The notes under the pieces were generated by a model that searched no databases, was not told the origin of the DNA, and saw nothing but the letters and a program-made list of their open reading frames with translations. From positions 62,001 to 126,000 of the forward strand of contig NZ_AJLK01000156.1 of assembly GCF_000317205.1 (NCBI RefSeq): 64,000 nt of DNA, read 5' to 3'. The stretch is from Fischerella muscicola PCC 7414. Lineage in GTDB: Bacteria; Cyanobacteriota; Cyanobacteriia; Cyanobacteriales; Nostocaceae. The position numbers and the translations under genes were made by a program. Positions within the stretch are counted from its first letter, which is position 1; every line of letters begins with the position of its first letter. Below are positions 35,263-46,400 of the stretch, one piece after another.

Positions 35263-36249
35263 CTACTGTTTCAACAGCAGCAAATCCTCAGATTCCTGAT
35301 TTGGCCAAGGTGCGGGTACGGGCTGAGTATCCAGCGCGGAGAGTGCTGTTTCTGCTACAATCCTGTGGACGTGTGTCGTCGGATGTACACTATCCCAAAA
35401 TAAATATTCATTTGGATTAGTACATACAGTGAAATTTCCTTGGGCAATATCGTCAAAATCACCTACTAGACAAGCATCGGTAACATTGGTAAGACCAAAT
35501 TCGCTAGGAAAACGTCGCACCCTTTGAAATAGGGAATTAATATTAATAGGAATGATATTAACGCCGGGAATTGCACTCAAACTATTTATTAAAGTTGCTG
35601 CCAATGCTATGTTATGTTTGCGGCTTAAACTTGTTAATTGACTGGAATTTTCTTGACCTGATGTCAAAGGAAGCTTGCCTAAATCTGGTAAGTTAATTAC
35701 CATGATATTTTTAGCACCTGCAAGGGCAAGCAATGATACTGATCTTGATAAATTTGCAATTGGTTGGCTAACATCAGTGACATTACCAAACACATAATCA
35801 TTGCTACCACCCCAAACAATATAAAGTGCGTTTGGATCGGCTGATTGATTGCTTTCTCGTAAGGAGCGGGTAAATAAACCAACCTGCCCAAGCACTCCTG
35901 GTAATAATGATTCAGGAACAAAAGTATTACTCAGACCAGAGCTACTTCCAGCAAAGGCATAATTAATACCATCGGTGGGGGTGCTGTTCTGTAACTCAGT
36001 AAATAAAGTCGGGGATAATCCTAGCTCGTCTCCTAGAGATTCTACCCATACCTGGCCATTGGACAAACGTCCATCAGAGTAGGGTGGACTTGGTGGAATT
36101 TGGGATTTTGTAGCGTTGTAAAGATTACCAGGGTCAGAAAGACTATCACCAAAGACATAAATTTTACTAATATGTGTTGTAGCTAAAGATTTCAGCGGCA
36201 ACAGAAAAGATATGAGCAAAAATCCTGCCGCAATGAGTTCTTTTTTCAT
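35263..36249 (-). CDS. SGNH/GDSL hydrolase (secreted esterase/lipase)
   Basis: 328 residues from the ATG at 36247-36249, which is preferred because it begins the signal peptide (MKKELIAAGFLLISFLLPLK) and has AGGA upstream. Block I has FGDSLSDPGNLY with the catalytic Ser; block III is WGGSNDY; block V is FWDSVHPTTHVH with the catalytic Asp and His. The YSDGRLSNGQVWVESLG segment is typical of plant-like GDSL thermolabile haemolysin/lipase families. Exported, probably periplasmic or extracellular. Ester substrate unknown. Confidence 0.9.
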   Translation of the reverse strand: MKKELIAAGFLLISFLLPLKSLATTHISKIYVFGDSLSDPGNLYNATKSQIPPSPPYSDGRLSNGQVWVESLGDELGLSPTLFTELQNSTPTDGINYAFAGSSSGLSNTFVPESLLPGVLGQVGLFTRSLRESNQSADPNALYIVWGGSNDYVFGNVTDVSQPIANLSRSVSLLALAGAKNIMVINLPDLGKLPLTSGQENSSQLTSLSRKHNIALAATLINSLSAIPGVNIIPININSLFQRVRRFPSEFGLTNVTDACLVGDFDDIAQGNFTVCTNPNEYLFWDSVHPTTHVHRIVAETALSALDTQPVPAPWPNQESEDLLLLKQ

Positions 36250-36317
36250 ATTAATTTTGTCCTGATTATTGATAGCTAGATCTGCAAAAAGACTAGTTTT
36301 TCTAGACAAATTAACTC

Positions 36318-36463
36318 ATACCAAGTTGTGTTTAAAAACCTCACCCCCTGCCCCTAATCCCCACTCCCTTGGGGGAGTGGGGGCCCGAGTTCCCCTCTGG
36401 TGAACCCACACAGAGGGATGCCAAAGGCGGGGTGAGGTAATATCTATGAATGCAACTCGGTAT
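36318..36463. mobile_element. MITE-like nested inverted-repeat element
   Basis: Outer ends ATACCAAGTTG (36318-36328) and CAACTCGGTAT (36453-36463) are inverted with one mismatch. Inner ends ACCTCACCCC (36338-36347) and GGGGTGAGGT (36429-36438) are perfect. The centre has CCCCACTCCC-TTGG-GGGAGTGGGG. 146 bp, no coding capacity. Related inner arms occur at 48288-48339. Confidence 0.7.
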
Positions 36464-36623
36464 CAAATATTTTTTGTTATCTAATAAAGCTTGCTCATTA
36501 AAAATGACTACGTAAAGCTACGTAGTCAAAAGGATTTTATCATGAGTGAGTCAAATCTTCGTCAAGATTTATCTTTACTATTTCTTATTTATTCATTTGA
36601 TCATGGCTAAAAATGAAAAATAT

Positions 36624-38048
36624 TCAATGCTGAGCCTGACTCTGTGTTAATTTCAAAGCCTCAGTTGCCGATATACCCTCGCCTTGAGTACCAAAGTACC
36701 ATAACGCCGCCGCCGCTTCAGCCCGAGTTACTGGTTTTTTAGGTTGGAAAAGCGTCGTATAGCCATAGACTCGACGAATATTTGATTGTTCTCCATTTTG
36801 GAAATCAGCCAGTATCGCTCGTAACGCCTTGGGGTCAATTTTTGCTGCATCCTGGAAACCCCAAGTTTGGCTGACTGCACTGACACTAGCAGTAGGTAAA
36901 GCTTGGCGGGTATCCAGAGGTACTTTCGACATGAGTAATTGTTCACGCGTCAATGGTGCATCTGGACGAAACAAAACTTGTGTAGAATCCCCAGACAAAA
37001 GACTCGGAAATAAACCACTTTCAGCTAGTCCTTGAATAACTGAAAAATCTGGATCTGTTTTTGGTACATCACTAAAAGCTGGTTGTGCGTTTGCTGATGC
37101 CAAGCGAATCCGTTTAGATGGAATGTTGGCATACATAGCATTATTAGCAGCTACTAGCCAACGAGCATATTCTCTACGAGTGATGTTTTTATTTGGTTCA
37201 AACAGGTTGGTTGTGGCTGTGGAATTGTTTTTCGTAGCTTGAGGCTCTACAGACAAAACACCCAAACGAGCGACATCTTGAATATATTTTTGCAGTTCTT
37301 GGGGTGCTTTGTTTAAGTCGCTGAATTCTTGAGTGCTGGATGTTACTGTTGGTGTAGAGTTACTAGTATTGGATGTACCATTTGGTTGGGTGAGTGAACC
37401 TTCTGGTTGTACAGGACCAATAAACTGTGGATTGCCTGGTTTAGGGGCAGTATCATTACTAGTAATTTCGCTGCTGGGATTTGGGCTAGCTTGAGCTGTA
37501 GTTGTGGAGTTTGGCTGATACTCAATGAGGAGTTCGGTGGCTGTCTGTGGTTGATTGGGTGCAGCGTTAGTGACTGACTTTGGTTGAATAGAAACTACAA
37601 GCTGCAAATCATTGCGCTTGGCGATAAAAGTACCACCACTGTCATCAGCAGGCTGTTGAGAAACCTGCCAATTATTACTTGGCAACTGATTGCGATAAAA
37701 ACTGGCAATGAAATTGCTTGGATCAGAACTCAGCCAGCGAGTAGTTACTTTGTTTTCTGAGTTAGTTGCAGGAGACACTTCCTGTATTTGAGCGTTGGGA
37801 TATATGGGGATATCTTTGGGGAAATCCGCTGGTAATTGGACTGTTGGCTGGGTGGATTGGTTGGGATTTTGGCGATCGCTATTAGGCTTTTGGTTAGCGC
37901 CAAAAATAACTGGGTTATCTTTGAGTCGAGGATCTGCCGCTAAAGACTGCTCAAGGCTTTTACCAATATTACTATTGGTACAGGCTGTGAGTGAAGTAAG
38001 TAATACTGCCAAACTGAGAAGGACAGCTGAACGTTGAAAGTACAGCAC
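36624..38048 (-). CDS. SLH-domain lipoprotein
   Basis: 474 residues. Signal and lipobox ending LTAC at Cys23. Residues 70-180 form a small unrecognised globular part (FPKDIPIYPNAQIQEVSPAT, then a W-L-S-DPSNFIASFYRN motif) resembling domains that sit in front of SLH in cyanobacterial lipoproteins. A Ser/Thr/Pro/Asn-rich linker (about 180-240) follows, then SLH units (about 245-470; ITRREYARWLVAANNAMY, LTREQLLMSKVPL, VTRAEAAAALWYFG). It is probably anchored in a membrane while SLH domains bind peptidoglycan-linked glycan, bridging envelope layers. Real start ATG, in good context. Confidence 0.85.
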   Translation of the reverse strand: MLYFQRSAVLLSLAVLLTSLTACTNSNIGKSLEQSLAADPRLKDNPVIFGANQKPNSDRQNPNQSTQPTVQLPADFPKDIPIYPNAQIQEVSPATNSENKVTTRWLSSDPSNFIASFYRNQLPSNNWQVSQQPADDSGGTFIAKRNDLQLVVSIQPKSVTNAAPNQPQTATELLIEYQPNSTTTAQASPNPSSEITSNDTAPKPGNPQFIGPVQPEGSLTQPNGTSNTSNSTPTVTSSTQEFSDLNKAPQELQKYIQDVARLGVLSVEPQATKNNSTATTNLFEPNKNITRREYARWLVAANNAMYANIPSKRIRLASANAQPAFSDVPKTDPDFSVIQGLAESGLFPSLLSGDSTQVLFRPDAPLTREQLLMSKVPLDTRQALPTASVSAVSQTWGFQDAAKIDPKALRAILADFQNGEQSNIRRVYGYTTLFQPKKPVTRAEAAAALWYFGTQGEGISATEALKLTQSQAQH

Positions 38049-38925
38049 AGGAAATCAAAAATTGAGTGTCAATTCCTACCCTAGCGTATTTGAAGGGTGA
38101 TAGGGGAACGGGGAAAGGGGAATGAGGAGACAAGGAAGACAAGGGGGACAAGGGAGAATAATACACTAACGCCCCAATTCCAAATCTCTGATCCCTGATC
38201 CCAGGTGTGAACTATAGTCGAAAGTGCTAAGCTGGAGATAAGGCCAAACTTGCTTTACCCAACCATAGAAAAGCAAAGCCATCGCTAGGACTATTTAGCT
38301 GAAGATGGTAAGCTATATAGACCAAAACCAAAAAACTACCAGTGCTAGCCATTTCAAAAACTTGATGGTATTGCACGGCTGGTGGTAGTTTGCCGACTTT
38401 TTTGTTAGCGCTAAAGTGCAACTAAAAACCCATCAGTAATTGTTTTGACATTCCGCTGCAAAGCATTCAAGCTTGGTAGTGTTTCCCAAGAATCTTGAAA
38501 TCGTGTAATTGGGAAAATGCGGTTGTGGTTTGTACTCAATTTAGCTGTGTAATTAACAGCTAAATCAATTGTTATTGGTGATGCGATCGCCCTTACTTTG
38601 GGCTTAGTTTCCATCCCCAGTAGGCTATTCTTGTCACGGTGAAGAACCTGTTGTATAAATCAATTCATCTACTCTTGACGAAAGATTTTGATTTGGCGAG
38701 GATCGCAACTTAGGCTCTAGAGCATAAGACCTGTCACTACAGTGGAGCAAACAGTTAAAAAAGACATAATTCTATCTCAAAAACCAATGGGTAATAGGAG
38801 TATGAAAAATCTAAAATAGATATTAAATTGAAAAACAAGAAAGACCATTATCATCGACATACGCCAATCGATTTTACTTTTTGTTAAGCGTCGTCGGTTT
38901 GTTACCAGTGCTAAAATACGATTAC
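38049..38925. other. Gene-free stretch before sasA, with two overlapping short frames
   Basis: 877 bp. 38095-38160 is purine-rich low complexity. On the minus strand, two adjoining frames (38614 to 38411, then 38421 to 38227) could be a broken gene of about 130 codons, but neither part shows a motif I know. 38640-38880 is AT-rich and presumably carries the sasA promoter. Confidence 0.35.
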
Positions 38926-40113
38926 ATGCAAGCTTCCCAGGATCAGCCTATTTATTCTGAAGCTCCACTACAGTTGTTACTTTTTGTCGATGGACGACCA
39001 AAGTCTCGACAACAAGTCCAGCTAATTCGTGCGTATCTGAAAGAATTGCAGGCTGACTACAAGTTTGAACTCCAAATTGTTGATGTCGGACAACAACCCT
39101 ATTTGGCTGAACACTTTAAACTGGTAGCAACACCAGCTTTAATCAAAATTCATCCAGAACCTCGACATGTTCTGGCTGGTAGTAACATAATTACGCAGCT
39201 CAAAAGCTGGTGGCCTCGCTGGCAAGCCGCAGTGGATGCCTATGTAAAATTACAGACTGACCTGCAAGAAAATACAGAGGATAACGGTTGTACAGCTTCA
39301 TCTTCTAAATCCTCTATTCGTTCAGTGGCTCTCTCCGCCGAACTGCTGCACCTGTCAGATGAAATTTTTCGCTTAAAACAAGAGAAAGAGCAACTCGAAG
39401 AGCAATTGCAATTTAAAGACAGGGTGATTGCTATGTTAGCTCATGACCTTCGCAATCCCCTAACAGCCACTGCCATAGCTATAGAAACTCTACAATCCAA
39501 CTATAATCCAGACAAAGCAGGTTTTGAGCGGCTAACGCCAACAATGACAACTAACTTATTTAAGCAAGCTCGTAACCAGACTCGCATCATAGACCGTATG
39601 ATTACTGACCTTTTGCAAGTAGGTCGTAATAACGAGAGAGAATTTCTAGTCAAGCCGCAAAAAACGAATTTGGGACAACTGTGCTTGGATGTATTGGAAG
39701 AATTGAGCGATCGCTATACAGCTAAATCCCTAAAAGTAGAAAAGGATATTCCCAAAGATTTACCCCAAGTTTACGCCGATCCAGAACGCATCCGTCAGGT
39801 ATTGATCAATCTCTTGGATAATGCCATTAAATATACACCAGAAGGTGGTACAATCACTGTGGCAGGACTGCACCGTACAACCCAAAAAGTTCAATTTAGT
39901 ATTGGGGATACAGGGCCTGGTATACCCGAAGAAAATCGCGATCGGATTTTTGAAAACCATTTCCGTCTAGAACGAGATGAAAGTAAAGAAGGCTACGGCA
40001 TCGGTCTGTGTTTGTGCCAACGCATCATCCGCGCTCACTACGGTCAAATATGGGTAGATTCTTCACCCAGTAACGGTGCATGGTTCCACTTTACATTGCC
40101 AGTGTATATGTAG
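38926..40113 (+). CDS. sasA: Circadian output histidine kinase SasA
   Basis: 395 residues from the ATG at 38926 ([20 protein letters not shown], the expected SasA start). Residues 15-105 are the KaiB-like thioredoxin-fold sensor ([46 protein letters not shown]) that docks on KaiC. A coiled-coil linker (about 135-170), HisKA with [17 protein letters not shown] (phospho-His) and HATPase ([39 protein letters not shown]) follow. It phosphorylates the response regulator RpaA to pass clock phase to transcription. The kai genes are not in the window. Confidence 0.95.
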   Translation: MQASQDQPIYSEAPLQLLLFVDGRPKSRQQVQLIRAYLKELQADYKFELQIVDVGQQPYLAEHFKLVATPALIKIHPEPRHVLAGSNIITQLKSWWPRWQAAVDAYVKLQTDLQENTEDNGCTASSSKSSIRSVALSAELLHLSDEIFRLKQEKEQLEEQLQFKDRVIAMLAHDLRNPLTATAIAIETLQSNYNPDKAGFERLTPTMTTNLFKQARNQTRIIDRMITDLLQVGRNNEREFLVKPQKTNLGQLCLDVLEELSDRYTAKSLKVEKDIPKDLPQVYADPERIRQVLINLLDNAIKYTPEGGTITVAGLHRTTQKVQFSIGDTGPGIPEENRDRIFENHFRLERDESKEGYGIGLCLCQRIIRAHYGQIWVDSSPSNGAWFHFTLPVYM

Positions 40114-40272
40114 TTGGTGGTTGTTGGTTGTTGGTGGTTGATTGTTGGTTGGTGGTTGTTGGTTGTTGTACCAGACGTGCCATGGCACGTCTGTACAGTG
40201 GTTAGTTGTTTACCCATCATACTCCCCCCACTCCTCACACTTCCCGCACTTCCTCATCTCCTCACCTCCCCA
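40114..40272. repeat. STRR heptamers, dispersed palindrome, pyrimidine-rich tail
   Basis: GTTGTTG/TTGGTGG heptamers (40114-40168), an exact 20-bp palindrome at 40173-40192, then CTCCTCAC/CCCCATC low complexity running into the last codons of the Nudix gene. Confidence 0.9.
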
Positions 40273-40701
40273 TCACCCCATCCCCCCATTTCCCCACTCC
40301 CGCAATGCAGCAATAATTTGAATATTCGCCTCTGGAAAAGCAAAAGACTCTAGTTCATCTACACTAACCCAGCGTACTTCATCGCATTCTATCGGCTGGG
40401 GAATTCCTTGTATGAGGCGACAATGATGTACTGTGAGAGTAACACGGATATGGCTATAGGTATGGTCAATGGTGATTATGTGTTCACCGACTTCAACTAC
40501 TATTCCCAATTCTTCTTTTATTTCCCGTTGAATACATTCTTCGACAGTCTCATTAGGCTCGATTTTCCCTCCAGGAAATTCCCACAATCCACCCATTGCG
40601 CCTTCTTGACGACGGCGATCAATTAAAATTTGTCCTTGGTCATTCCCAATTACGGCAACACCTATAATTTTATGAGGTGGAACAAAAGTAGTTTCATTCA
40701 T
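40273..40701 (-). CDS. Nudix hydrolase, MutT (8-oxo-dGTP diphosphatase-like)
   Basis: 142 residues from the ATG at 40699-40701 (MNETTFVPPHKIIGVAVIGN). A longer frame adds 23 residues that are only repeat translation. The Nudix box is complete: G(40)GKIEPNETVEECIQREIKE followed by ELGI, with all Glu metal ligands. DRRRQEGAMGGLWEFPGGK before the box and VRWVSVDELESFAFPEANIQII at the end fit MutT. It should hydrolyse oxidised nucleoside triphosphates to prevent mutation. The C-terminal REWGNGGMG is repeat-encoded. Confidence 0.9.
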   Translation of the reverse strand: MNETTFVPPHKIIGVAVIGNDQGQILIDRRRQEGAMGGLWEFPGGKIEPNETVEECIQREIKEELGIVVEVGEHIITIDHTYSHIRVTLTVHHCRLIQGIPQPIECDEVRWVSVDELESFAFPEANIQIIAALREWGNGGMG

Positions 40702-41096
40702 AGATAGTTGTTGGTAGTTGATGGTTGGTAGTTGGTGGTTGATTGTTTGGTAATAACAACTACCATACAAACAACAAAACTCGACAAATATTTATTTGCC
40801 GAGTATGTATTTTATGACAATTTGTATATTATCTTTTTAGTACTTCCGTTGCAGAGGCTGACTACATCAACTATCTTCACAATACTTGGTGAATCAACTG
40901 ATTCTCTTCAACAGAACTTTGATTTACTTCTAGACTACTTTAGCTTTCTGATTTGTCTCTATGCTTTTCAACCAAACACTAAGACTAGAAGGATTTCGCA
41001 GAGAATAATTTTGAATTTATTTTATGTGGTTAAGACAAAGCATGAAGTCAACTTGTTTAGTCTATTAATAGCTAGTTAATAGCTAGTTTGTAATTG
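40702..41096. other. Gene-free stretch
   Basis: 395 bp. Heptamers (AGTTGTT, GGTTGAT) occupy 40700-40750. A plus-strand ORF (40732-41079) starts inside the repeat and has the composition of non-coding AT-rich DNA. I see no other feature. Confidence 0.5.
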
Positions 41097-41444
41097 CTAT
41101 TCAACTTCATGATCGTTATTGACTTCTGTACCTTGCAGCGCTAATTCAAAGTTCATTCTCTGTTCAGCGTTACGCAAAAAGTAACCGCTAATCATAGCAG
41201 ATGCTAGCAGACGACCGAGATTTTCACGGCTAGTGGTGATAGTAACACCGAAGTGTTCAGATGGTAAATTACCCAACAGTCCTACGATGTTCCGTTCCAT
41301 CACCTGAAATACTTCAGGAGAACTAGGTTTAGATAGCTGGCTAACAGTATCTGGACTCAATGATTTAACATACTGCCAGAGCAAGTTCTCGGTTTGTGAC
41401 TCGCTGTTAAAAAATTCTGAGACTCGATTGGATTGGTTGCTCAC
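41097..41444 (-). CDS. DUF760 family protein
   Basis: 115 residues, soluble and helical. The pattern NLLWQYVKSLSPDTVSQLSKP, then VFQVMERNIVGLLGNLP and a LGRLLASAMISGYFLRNAEQRMNFE helix matches DUF760, a family confined to cyanobacteria and plastids. In plants, members have roles in chloroplast biology; the bacterial role is unknown. Stand-alone gene with a good GGAGG-like site just upstream (AGGAGGAAAAACGTG). Confidence 0.85.
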   Translation of the reverse strand: MSNQSNRVSEFFNSESQTENLLWQYVKSLSPDTVSQLSKPSSPEVFQVMERNIVGLLGNLPSEHFGVTITTSRENLGRLLASAMISGYFLRNAEQRMNFELALQGTEVNNDHEVE

Positions 41445-41867
41445 GTTTTTCCTCCTGTACTACCACACCAGCAGCCAAACTGATTTACTAAGCTTGAATC
41501 ACAGATATTCATAATCTGTTTGACTTTGCTATTGCTGTTGTGTATTCCTGCAAACTAATGTAACAGGTAGAGTTTGTGTTGACAGTGGGTGTAACCGTAC
41601 CAAACAAAGCGGAAAATATCACCATATTGGTTGTTGGTTAGTGGTTAGTGGTTAGTGGGTACAGACGCGATGTTCCTCGCGTCTGTACAATAGTGGTTAG
41701 TGGTTAATAGTTAACAACCAACAACCAACCACCAACAACTAACCCTACCCTTACGGGAAGCCACTTCGTGTCTACGGGTTCATCAGTCGCTCATGGGGGA
41801 GACGCCCCTTCTGCGCGCTGACTGACCACCAACAACCAACCACCAACAACTAACAACCAACCACTAA
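41445..41867. repeat. Gap with variant palindrome and heptamers
   Basis: 41630-41660 and 41690-41750 are TTAGTGG/AACCAAC heptamers. 41659-41688 is a variant of the palindrome family (GTACAGACGCGA, 6-base centre, TCGCGTCTGTAC). 41750-41830 is a GC-rich dispersed element related to those at 10625 and 61170. More heptamers run into the stop of the sigma gene. 41445-41625 shows nothing I can name apart from the DUF760 promoter region. Confidence 0.85.
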
Positions 41868-42824
41868 CTAACTTGCCAAATATTCATTGATGCCGAGTTT
41901 GGATTTGCGGAGTTTACTGAGAGCTTCTCGTTCTATTTGTCGCACTCGTTCGCGGCTGATATTGAGTATTTCGCCGATCTTAGCCAAAGTTAGGGCATGT
42001 CCGTCGTTTAAACCAAAACGCAAGGATATTACTTCCCGTTGTTGTGGTGTGAGTTCTGCCATGAGACGTTCTAAGTCACCAGATAAGGAAGACTGGGTAA
42101 CAAACTCTTCTGGAGATGCTCCTGGATCTTCTAGCATTTCTCCTAGTTCGGTATCATAGTTATCTCCCAAGCGTATATCTAGAGATAAAGGTACACGTGC
42201 TTTTTCTAGATACTCTCGTACTTGTCTGGGAGTTAGTTCTAGTTCTTGCGCTAATTCTGCAACTGAAGGGGCACGTCCTAATCTCTGAGATAACTGACGT
42301 TGTGCTTTTTTAATTTTGTTCAGTTTCTCGGTAATGTGAATTGGCAGGCGAATTGTACGCCCTTTTTCAGCGATCGCGCGAGTGATGGCTTGACGTATCC
42401 ACCAATAAGCGTAGGTGGAAAATCTATAGCCTTTAGTCGGGTCAAATTTCTCTACACCGCGCTGCATCCCAATGCTACCTTCCTGAATTAAGTCAAGCAA
42501 ATCGACGTTGCGCTTGATATACTTTTTCGCCACAGAAACCACTAGCCGTAGATTAGCTTCTACCATTTTGCGCTTAGCTATTTCGGCATCCGCGATCGCT
42601 CGATCTAATTCCCTTGGTTCTAACTGTGTCGCTTTTGCCCATTCTTCTAATGTTGGTTCACGACCTAACTGGGTGGCAAGTAACTCTCTAACTTCGTGCA
42701 GGGCTGTTGCCCGTTGCACCTGTTTGCCATAAAAAATTTCTTCCTCGTGTGTTAACAATGGCACGCGACCAATTTCACGTAGGTAAGTCCGCACTAGGTC
42801 TGTAGCTGTCTGAGCGGTCTTCAT
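41868..42824 (-). CDS. RNA polymerase sigma factor, group 2 (RpoD-like, SigB/SigD type)
   Basis: 318 residues with regions 1.2 to 4.2. Region 1.2/2: [21 protein letters not shown]; region 2: [23 protein letters not shown] and [20 protein letters not shown]; region 3: [13 protein letters not shown]; region 4: [18 protein letters not shown] and [14 protein letters not shown]. No long N-terminal extension, so it is a dispensable group 2 factor and not SigA. Such factors direct stress, nitrogen or dark responses. The exact letter cannot be told from sequence alone; the SigB/SigD clade is my best guess. Stop codon in a heptamer tract. Confidence 0.92.
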   Translation of the reverse strand: MKTAQTATDLVRTYLREIGRVPLLTHEEEIFYGKQVQRATALHEVRELLATQLGREPTLEEWAKATQLEPRELDRAIADAEIAKRKMVEANLRLVVSVAKKYIKRNVDLLDLIQEGSIGMQRGVEKFDPTKGYRFSTYAYWWIRQAITRAIAEKGRTIRLPIHITEKLNKIKKAQRQLSQRLGRAPSVAELAQELELTPRQVREYLEKARVPLSLDIRLGDNYDTELGEMLEDPGASPEEFVTQSSLSGDLERLMAELTPQQREVISLRFGLNDGHALTLAKIGEILNISRERVRQIEREALSKLRKSKLGINEYLAS

Positions 42825-43412
42825 GGCACTACTCTTTAATAATTCTGGGTGTGGAAGTAAGTCATTTATGTATGAATGCCTGCGGCTGGGTGTCTACCCA
42901 GTCAAGCTGGGAACCCATGCTGTAACTTGCAATTTACACGCCCGCTAAGATGAGGACGACTGTTGATGTTCCGATTTGTTCTCAGTTGTTAAAGACTACA
43001 ATTGCTTTTTTTGATGCACAAGTATCTACGGATAGAAAGATGGTGTTTTGTAAAACATTTTACGATTGTTACATTGTTAAACATTGTAACATTTATGATA
43101 AATTTTTGACTAGAGGGCAGACTGTAATTGTATGTTCTTTTTGCTAACTTTGGCTACGTATTTTTCTGAAATCCTATCTACCAGCTTATTCCATAACTTT
43201 AGCAAGGGCAAGAATTTTTTCTAATTTTTCTTAATAAAACTCTATATTAATTATAATGATATACCTATGGAATAATTAAGTTTTTAATGGGTAATGGGTA
43301 ATTGGTAATAGGTAATGGGTAATTGGTAGTGGTTATTAATCATCCAATATCCCTTATCACCAATCCCCATTGCCCCTAATCTCCACCAGGGGCCGGTGAG
43401 TTCCCCAATCCC
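42825..43412. other. Gene-free stretch: sigma promoter region, AT-rich DNA, heptamers
   Basis: 588 bp. The 5' region of the sigma gene lies at 42825-42950. A TGTTACA/TGTAACA inverted pair lies near 43068-43090. 43284-43335 is a tandem of GGTAATG/GGTAATT heptamers. 43370-43410 holds CCCCTAATCTCCACC and GGGGCCGGTGAGTTCCCC, also found at 25500-25530. No gene. Confidence 0.6.
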
Positions 43413-46400
43413 TTATGGAACCATGCAATATTCTTGGATCACTTTGACATCTAAGGTTGTGTTTTGCAGAGTACGGATAGCAGCGACGGTGGCTTTGGCG
43501 CCGGCAATGGTAGTGATAATGGGAATTTTGTAAGCTAAGGCTGTACGTCGAATCAGTCTAGCGTCGCTTTGGGCTTCTTCTCCAGAAGGTGTGTTAATAA
43601 TCAGTTGAATTTTGTGATTTTTGATTGCATCCAAAACATGGGGGCGGCCTTCGTGGAGTTTCAATACTAACTCAACTTCTAAACCATGTTCTTGGAGGAC
43701 ACGGCGAGTACCATCGGTAGCCATGACAGCAAAGCCCAAATCGATAAATTCTTTGACTACTGGTACTGCTGCTGCTTTGTCGCGATCGTTCATTGAAACA
43801 AACACTGTACCACTTAAGGGTAAACGCTCACCAGCCCCTAATTCTGCCTTGGCAAAGGCGCGGCCAAAATCACTGTCTATGCCCATAACTTCACCAGTAG
43901 AGCGCATTTCTGGCCCAAGGATGGTATCAGTACCAGGGAATTTATTAAATGGTAGTACAGCCTCCTTCACGGCAATATGGGATGGTATGACTTCTTGTGT
44001 AAAGCCTAGTTCTTCTAAAGTTTTACCCGACATAATTAAGGATGCCAGTTTTGCCAAAGGTACGCCTGTAGCTTTAGAAACAAATGGCACAGTCCGAGAG
44101 GCGCGGGGATTAGCTTCTAAAATGTAAACTTGGGGCGATTCAGTTTGCGAACCAGCCACAGCAAACTGGATATTCATTAGCCCCACCACATTTAGCGCTT
44201 GTGCCAATTGCACTGTCCACTGACGAATCTGGTCAAGAACTGCTGCGGATAGGGAAATAGCAGGTAAAGAACACGCCGAATCTCCTGAGTGGATACCCGC
44301 TTGCTCAATGTGTTCCATAATTCCACCAATGACTACTCTACCTGTGTGGTCTGCGATCGCATCCACATCAACTTCGATCGCATTTTCCAGAAACTTATCG
44401 ATTAAAATCGGGTGTTCTGGTTCCACTTGCACTGCAAATGTCATGTAGCGTTCTAGTTCTGTATCAGAGTAGACTATTTCCATTGCTCTACCTCCCAACA
44501 CGTAGCTAGGACGCACTACCACCGGATAACCAATGCGTTTGGCAACAATCAACGCATCTTCATAGGTACGGGCTATACCATTTGCTGGTTGGGCAATATT
44601 TAATTCTTTGAGAATCTTCTCAAAGCGCTCCCGGTCTTCGGCTATATCAATAGAATCTGGAGAAGTACCCCAAATTCTGGTGGGGAGATGGGGTGGTGGG
44701 GTGGTGGGGTGATTTTTCTCTCCATCTCCCAATCTCCCCATCACCCCATCGTGGGAAGCCAAGTATTTCTGCAATGGTACAGCCAACTTCAATGGTGTTT
44801 GCCCACCAAACTGCACAATTATACCTACCGGATTTTCTGCCTCAATGATGTTTAAGACATCTTCTTTTGTCAGTGGTTCAAAATAAAGGCGATCGCTTGT
44901 GTCATAATCTGTTGACACAGTTTCGGGATTAGAGTTGACCATGATTGTTTCATAGCCTGCGTTTTTGAGTGCAAAGGCTGCATGACAACAACAATAGTCA
45001 AATTCAATTCCCTGCCCAATTCGGTTTGGCCCACCCCCCAAAATCATGACTTTGGGTTTATCAGTAGGCAAAATCTCTGTTTCTTGTTCGTAGGTAGAGT
45101 AGTAGTAAGGAGTAAACGCCTCAAACTCAGCTGCACAGGTATCCACAGTTTTATAAACCGGGATAACACCTAATTGTTTGCGGTATGCCCTGACTTCATC
45201 TTCTGTGGTTTTGGTGGCATAGGCAATCTGGCGATCGCTAAATCCTTGCCGTTTTATTTCATACATTTGCTCTTTTGTCAACTGCTGCAAGGATGTGCGC
45301 TTGAGGAATTTTTCTATTTCCAGTAGTTCCTGCATTTTTTCCAGGAACCAGGGGTCAATACCTGTCAACTCGTAGATTTCTTCAATGCTTAACCCCAACT
45401 GCATAGCGTGGCGCACAGCAAAAATGCGTTCAGGATTTGGTGTCCGCAGTTGGGCGCGAATTTGTTCGCCACTGGGGAGTTTTTCTTTGATGTCGCATCC
45501 CCAACCAGCACGCCCTGTTTCTAGAGAACGCAAAGCTTTTTGGAAAGACTCGTTAAATGTCCGTCCCATTGCCATTGCTTCCCCTACAGACTTCATTTGT
45601 GTGGTTAACACTGGTTCCGAACCGGGGAACTTTTCAAAGGCGAACCGGGGTATTTTGGTGACTACATAATCTATAGTCGGTTCAAAGGAAGCAGGAGTTT
45701 TTTTCGTAATGTCGTTTTTAATTTCATCTAAGGTGTAGCCGACAGCTAACTTGGCTGCCATTTTGGCGATCGGGAAACCAGTCGCTTTACTTGCCAAAGC
45801 TGAAGAACGAGAAACACGGGGGTTCATTTCGATCACAACTACTTCCCCATTTACAGGATTGACGGCAAACTGAATATTAGAACCACCAGTTTCCACGCCA
45901 ATCTCGCGGATAATTTTAATCGCCATGTCCCGCAGCCGCTGATATTCTTTGTCGGTAAGGGTTTGAGCAGGGGCGACGGTTATGGAGTCTCCGGTGTGGA
46001 TACCCATCGGATCTAGGTTTTCAATTGAGCAGATAATAACAACGTTATCTGCTAAGTCGCGCATTACTTCCAGTTCGTATTCTTTCCAACCCAACAGGGA
46101 CTGATCAATCAAAATTTGCGATACAGGCGAAGCGTCAATTCCTGTTTGGGCCATTTCCGCAAATTCTTCTTCGTTGTAAGCGATACCACCGCCAGTACCA
46201 CCCAAGGTAAAAGCAGGACGAATAATTAAAGGATAAGTACCGATGCGCCGGGCAATTGCTTTTGCTTCTTCTAGTGATGAAGCTGTTCCACTCGGACACA
46301 CTTTAACACCAATCTTGGCCATCGCGTCGTTAAACAGTTGCCTGTCTTCGGCTTTTTCAATCGCTGGTAACTTAGCACCAATTAACTCAACGTTGTACTG

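Noticed and set aside
38227-38614. Two adjoining minus-strand frames as a frameshifted gene
   Set aside because: A single shift would join them into about 130 codons, but no family pattern was recognised in either half, so I do not call a gene.
40732-41079. Plus-strand ORF of 115 codons before the DUF760 gene
   Set aside because: Starts inside a heptamer tract, has no ribosome site, and its composition is that of translated AT-rich DNA.
42950-43147. Plus-strand 65-codon ORF upstream of the sigma gene
   Set aside because: Cys/Phe/Thr-rich random-looking product, no start signal, no domain.
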